Assembly: GCF_900167075.1 (NCBI RefSeq)
Contig: NZ_FUWH01000004.1
Coordinates: 186,001-250,000, forward strand
Length of the DNA stretch: 64,000 nt
DNA from: Sediminibacterium ginsengisoli
GTDB taxonomy: Bacteria > Bacteroidota > Bacteroidia > Chitinophagales > Chitinophagaceae
Direction of reading: 5' to 3'
This document shows positions 61,362 through 64,000 of this stretch, one piece after another. The position numbers and the translations under genes were made by a program. The notes beneath the pieces were generated by a model. It made no database searches. It was not told where the DNA came from and was given only the letters and a program-made list of their open reading frames with translations. Position 1 is the stretch's first letter; every line of letters begins with the position of its first letter.

Positions 61362-62342
61362 CTATAAAATGCAATGTTGGAAAAAGACCATTGCAAGATT
61401 GAGGACAAGTCTCGTATTTCTTTCGCTCGCGTATGCAGTTTTAGGATGCGCAACACCTGTATGTTGTCGCTCACTCATAAGAAATGACTCTATCCTCTTG
61501 AATATTTCTTGTGTAAATAAATCCGATGGTATTAGCTTTTGTTTTTGAGCCTGTACTAACAATTTCGATATATCACCACTTCCAACTGCACCGTTTACAA
61601 GTATCTGTAAAAAAGCCTGTACAGCCGATACTGTATGAGTAACCGCAATACTGTAGGAATCTGGAGTACCCTTACGATACTCTGTAAATGCGTCAACGAG
61701 AATTGAAGAAACAGCTTTCCATTTTGGATTTGCGAGCGCATTTAATACCGGTTTGACGATTTCCTCTTGAATCTTTACATCCTGTTTAGGAATAATTCCT
61801 TGTCGGGTCACTTCAACATTTAGTCCAAAATCGGTAAATACTTCGTTGAGATCTTTTGAAATTTCATCATAAGTGACATACTTATTTTCTTCACTTCTTT
61901 TATCAAAACTATCTTTCGATTCATTATCTCCTTGAAAAACGAGCGCTTCGCGCCTTTCGAATATCGACATAAATAAATAGGTCGAAAGCAACTCTAGTAC
62001 GATATTTTGAGTTTTTGTTATCCAGATTTCGTAGAAATCAGCACAAGCAGCATTTAGTGTCCCATTATCTAAATACCTTCTTCCAAAGCTCTGTGCCTTG
62101 TAGGTGTGATTGAAATATGCAATGGAGTTCTCAATTCGTTTCTGCTTTAGTGTTTTTTCAGGATAGTCCCCGTAAAAATGATAATCGTATTGACCGTTTT
62201 TGTTGAAAAAGTGATCAATTAGATGCTTCCACAGTCGTTTTTTTTCTTCATCTGATAAATCATCCCATTTGCGTAGACCGAAATCTGGTCTTAGTTCTTT
62301 AAGCGCATCATGATTGGATGCACTCCAAAATTTGAAATCCAT
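61362..62342 (-). CDS. HEPN/AbiJ-like abortive-infection candidate
   Basis: 326 residues. N-terminal part 'WDDLSDEEKKRLWKHLIDH' with a following 'FYEIWITKTQNIVLELLSTYLF' recalls AbiJ-type N-terminal domains. The C-terminal helical domain ends with 'MSERQHTGVAHP' (an Rx6H pattern) and 'NTRLVLNLAMVFFQHCIL', typical of HEPN toxin-like RNases and AbiC/AbiJ relatives. Such proteins block growth when phage infects by cleaving RNA. No antitoxin-like gene is next to it. Similarity is from motif reading only. Confidence 0.62.
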   Translation of the reverse strand: MDFKFWSASNHDALKELRPDFGLRKWDDLSDEEKKRLWKHLIDHFFNKNGQYDYHFYGDYPEKTLKQKRIENSIAYFNHTYKAQSFGRRYLDNGTLNAACADFYEIWITKTQNIVLELLSTYLFMSIFERREALVFQGDNESKDSFDKRSEENKYVTYDEISKDLNEVFTDFGLNVEVTRQGIIPKQDVKIQEEIVKPVLNALANPKWKAVSSILVDAFTEYRKGTPDSYSIAVTHTVSAVQAFLQILVNGAVGSGDISKLLVQAQKQKLIPSDLFTQEIFKRIESFLMSERQHTGVAHPKTAYASERNTRLVLNLAMVFFQHCIL

Positions 62343-62498
62343 AAAAACTAATTTGAATTAAAGATAATATCGTCTTTGCATCAATACTCGAATAAATTCG
62401 GTGTCAATGGAAATTTCTCCAATTGGTTGCTCTCATCCCTTACTTAGAGCAAATGCGTCATTCTATAAATCAGAAAGTTGATTCGATAGGATTTAGGA
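62343..62498. other. 156-base divergent promoter region
   Basis: Separates the HEPN candidate (minus) from the VirD4-like ATPase (plus). AT-rich; no perfect TAnnTTTG on either strand. A shared operator is possible because both genes are read outward from here. Confidence 0.5.
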
Positions 62499-63671
62499 AT
62501 GAACATAAATCATCCCGAACTAACTTATATTGGACACACGAATTGGCGCAGTAAAAACATCTTATTCGGAATCAAGGCGGCGGACCGCTTAGAGCATATT
62601 TTATGCTTAGGAAAGACTGGCATGGGCAAAAGCCATTTACTTGTATACATGGCGTTACAAGACATAAGAAATGGAACTGCCGGTGTTGCGGTTATTGATC
62701 CGCATGGCGATGCAGCCGAACAAATAATTAAGCAAATTCCGGTAAGTCGAAAGCATGACCTGATATATCTCAATGCAGGGGCCAACGCACCGCTTCCCTT
62801 TAATCCTTTGGAAAACAGATCAATAGAGCAACAGAATCTCCTTGCGTCTGAAATTGTTTCTATTCTCCGTCGTAAATGGCGAGAAAGTTGGGGCGATAAC
62901 TTGGAGTTTATTATCAGACATTGCATTCTTGCTCTATTAGAATGTCCTAAAACAACGCTACTCGATATTCAACCGTTTCTGACGAACAAGAAGTTCCGTG
63001 ATGCAGTGCTTAAACGCGTCAACAATACCGGAACGCTCAATTATTGGATCAATATATTCAACAACTATTCGCCGTCGCAGCAGCAATCTGCTATCGCTCC
63101 AGTTCTCAATAAAGCCGGTTCTCTTATCGCCAATCGTGCAGTGCAGAAGATCATGGGACAACGTACCGGAAGTATCTCAATACCAGATATTGTCGAAAAT
63201 CGAAAAATCCTCATAGTTAATTTGTCGAAAGGGATTATCGGAGAACAAGCGGCAGAAATATTAGGAAGTATGATTACTTCAAGTATTCAGATGGCCGTTA
63301 TGCGAAAAGCACAACTTCCAGAATCAAAGAGAAGTCTATTCTACGCCTACTTTGACGAAGCCCATGTATTTATCAGTCCCTCATTTGCAGAAATGCTCTC
63401 TGAATGTAGAAAGTATAAACTGGGGCTTTTCCTCTGCCATCAGTACCTCGATCAGCTCACTGAAGACACGAAAAATGCAATCTTGGGCAACGTCGGCACC
63501 ATGGTAACGTTTCGCCTGGGATTGAAGGATGCGCGCGTATTTAAGGATGAGTTCTTTCCTGTATTTGCGGTGAAGGATTTTATCAACCTCCCTCGATATT
63601 ACTTCTATATCAAATTGCTTATTGATGGTGTTGCCTCCAAAGCGTTTAGCGCAATCTCTGGCGAACCATAA
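62499..63671 (+). CDS. VirD4/TraD/HerA-type DNA translocase ATPase
   Basis: 390 residues. Walker A 'LCLGKTGMGKSHLLVYMAL' (about 33-51), 'AVIDPHGDAAEQIIKQI' and Walker B 'LFYAYFDEAHVFIS', then 'FLCHQYLDQLTEDTKNAILGN'. This matches the T4SS DNA-binding/HerA-TraD family. It lacks N-terminal transmembrane helices, unlike classical VirD4 coupling proteins, so it may be a soluble translocase or tethered by a partner. No relaxase or T4SS gene is visible in the window. Confidence 0.8.
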   Translation: MNINHPELTYIGHTNWRSKNILFGIKAADRLEHILCLGKTGMGKSHLLVYMALQDIRNGTAGVAVIDPHGDAAEQIIKQIPVSRKHDLIYLNAGANAPLPFNPLENRSIEQQNLLASEIVSILRRKWRESWGDNLEFIIRHCILALLECPKTTLLDIQPFLTNKKFRDAVLKRVNNTGTLNYWINIFNNYSPSQQQSAIAPVLNKAGSLIANRAVQKIMGQRTGSISIPDIVENRKILIVNLSKGIIGEQAAEILGSMITSSIQMAVMRKAQLPESKRSLFYAYFDEAHVFISPSFAEMLSECRKYKLGLFLCHQYLDQLTEDTKNAILGNVGTMVTFRLGLKDARVFKDEFFPVFAVKDFINLPRYYFYIKLLIDGVASKAFSAISGEP

Positions 63672-63732
63672 CGCCCCTGTTAGCTAGTAGTTCGTTTTTG
63701 ATCTTAATTATTCACCATCAAAAACAATCACT

Positions 63733-64000
63733 ATGACCACATTTCCCCTTACAACATTTCCCTTAGTCGAAATCACTGTCTCGTATAGTCAATCAGTAAA
63801 AAAATCAGAACGTCCAATCATTACTAACTCACAGCAAGCGTATGAATACTTGCGTAGGTACTGGAATGACGATGTAATCGATCTATACGAAGAATTTAAA
63901 GTGCTTTTACTGAACAGCGCAAATAGAGTTCTTGGCGTTTATGAAGCCTCTCGCGGCGGTTTAACTGGAACGGTTGCAGATCCCAGGCTGATACTTGGTG
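63733..64000 (+). CDS. radC: RadC-like JAB-domain protein, partial
   Basis: ATG 63733; the frame is open to the window edge (89 codons). 'EFKVLLLNSANRVLGVYEAS' followed by 'GGLTGTVADPRLILG' is the RadC/JAB (MPN+) signature, whose His residues would follow past the edge. RadC-like genes are common on plasmids and ICEs. A role in repair is disputed. Follows the ATPase gene by 61 bases on the same strand. Confidence 0.82.
   Translation, partial: MTTFPLTTFPLVEITVSYSQSVKKSERPIITNSQQAYEYLRRYWNDDVIDLYEEFKVLLLNSANRVLGVYEASRGGLTGTVADPRLILG

Larger units (their letters stand above)
52480..64000. mobile_element. Integrated mobile element in comM, left part only
   Basis: The left boundary is placed at about 52,470-52,490 from where comM homology ends and recombinase DNA begins. 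Content: serine integrase, regulator, two tyrosine recombinases, Gabija pair, HEPN candidate, VirD4/HerA-like ATPase and RadC. No right end, second att copy, relaxase or replication gene is visible in the window, so it could be an ICE, an integrated mobilisable element or a composite island. Confidence 0.85.

Noticed and set aside
1..64000. CRISPR arrays, tRNA and rRNA genes
   Set aside because: No spaced repeat series, cloverleaf or rRNA segment was seen on reading, although short or degenerate ones could be missed without a search tool.

Overview
The window comes from a member of the Bacteroidota, most likely family Chitinophagaceae. Lineage markers are a short primary sigma factor (about 290 residues), bacillithiol synthase BshA, type IX secretion and gliding parts (PorT, a PorP/SprF-type protein, a CHU_C/type B sorting-domain protein), S16 with a long C-terminal tail, and many promoters with the Bacteroidota -7 element TAnnTTTG. 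In several cases the -7 element ends only 4-5 bases before the start codon, which points to leaderless mRNAs.

Layout. Positions 1 to about 52,480 are ordinary chromosome with dense genes on both strands. From the left: a minus-strand operon (small membrane protein, PstS-like lipoprotein, TPR protein); LMW phosphatase-hisS; a thiolase; rlmN; two pseudouridine synthases; an exported amidohydrolase; peroxiredoxin; DNA polymerase IV; a Crp/Fnr-like regulator with a DinB-fold protein; rpsP-rimM; a secreted T9SS substrate; ffh; rpoD; an LptF/G permease; a Tat-exported superoxide dismutase; OsmC; an AlkC-like glycosylase; a CDF metal transporter; an M20 dipeptidase; galM; trmD; adenine deaminase; upp; a PorP-like protein; an AAG glycosylase; an M28 peptidase; bshA; a class III aminotransferase; a gamma-carbonic-anhydrase-like protein; rsgA; ubiE-porT; pyrC; and a MutS-like ATPase. 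Three copies of a perfect 34-base palindrome lie in this part. Two of them bracket a 336-base gene-poor unit just before comM.

From about 52,480 to the right edge the window holds the left part of an integrated mobile element that has split comM (yifB). A large serine recombinase at the junction reads out of the element into comM, and its last codons and stop lie in host DNA. Inside follow a RuvC/RNase-H-fold-like protein that seems to lack its catalytic acids, overlapping a 78-residue partner; an XRE regulator; a tyrosine recombinase; a two-gene Gabija defence system (gajA-gajB); a second tyrosine recombinase; a HEPN/AbiJ-like abortive-infection candidate; a divergent VirD4/HerA-type DNA-translocating ATPase; and a RadC-like gene cut by the window edge. 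The right end of the element and the rest of comM are not in the window.

The island combines integration, DNA transfer and phage defence. The best candidates for undescribed biology are the RNase-H-fold/78-aa/XRE cluster, the HEPN protein facing the VirD4-like ATPase, the Gabija pair bracketed by tyrosine recombinases, and the recombinase whose C-terminus depends on the integration site. No tRNA, rRNA or CRISPR array was recognised. All functional calls come from reading motifs, without database searches.
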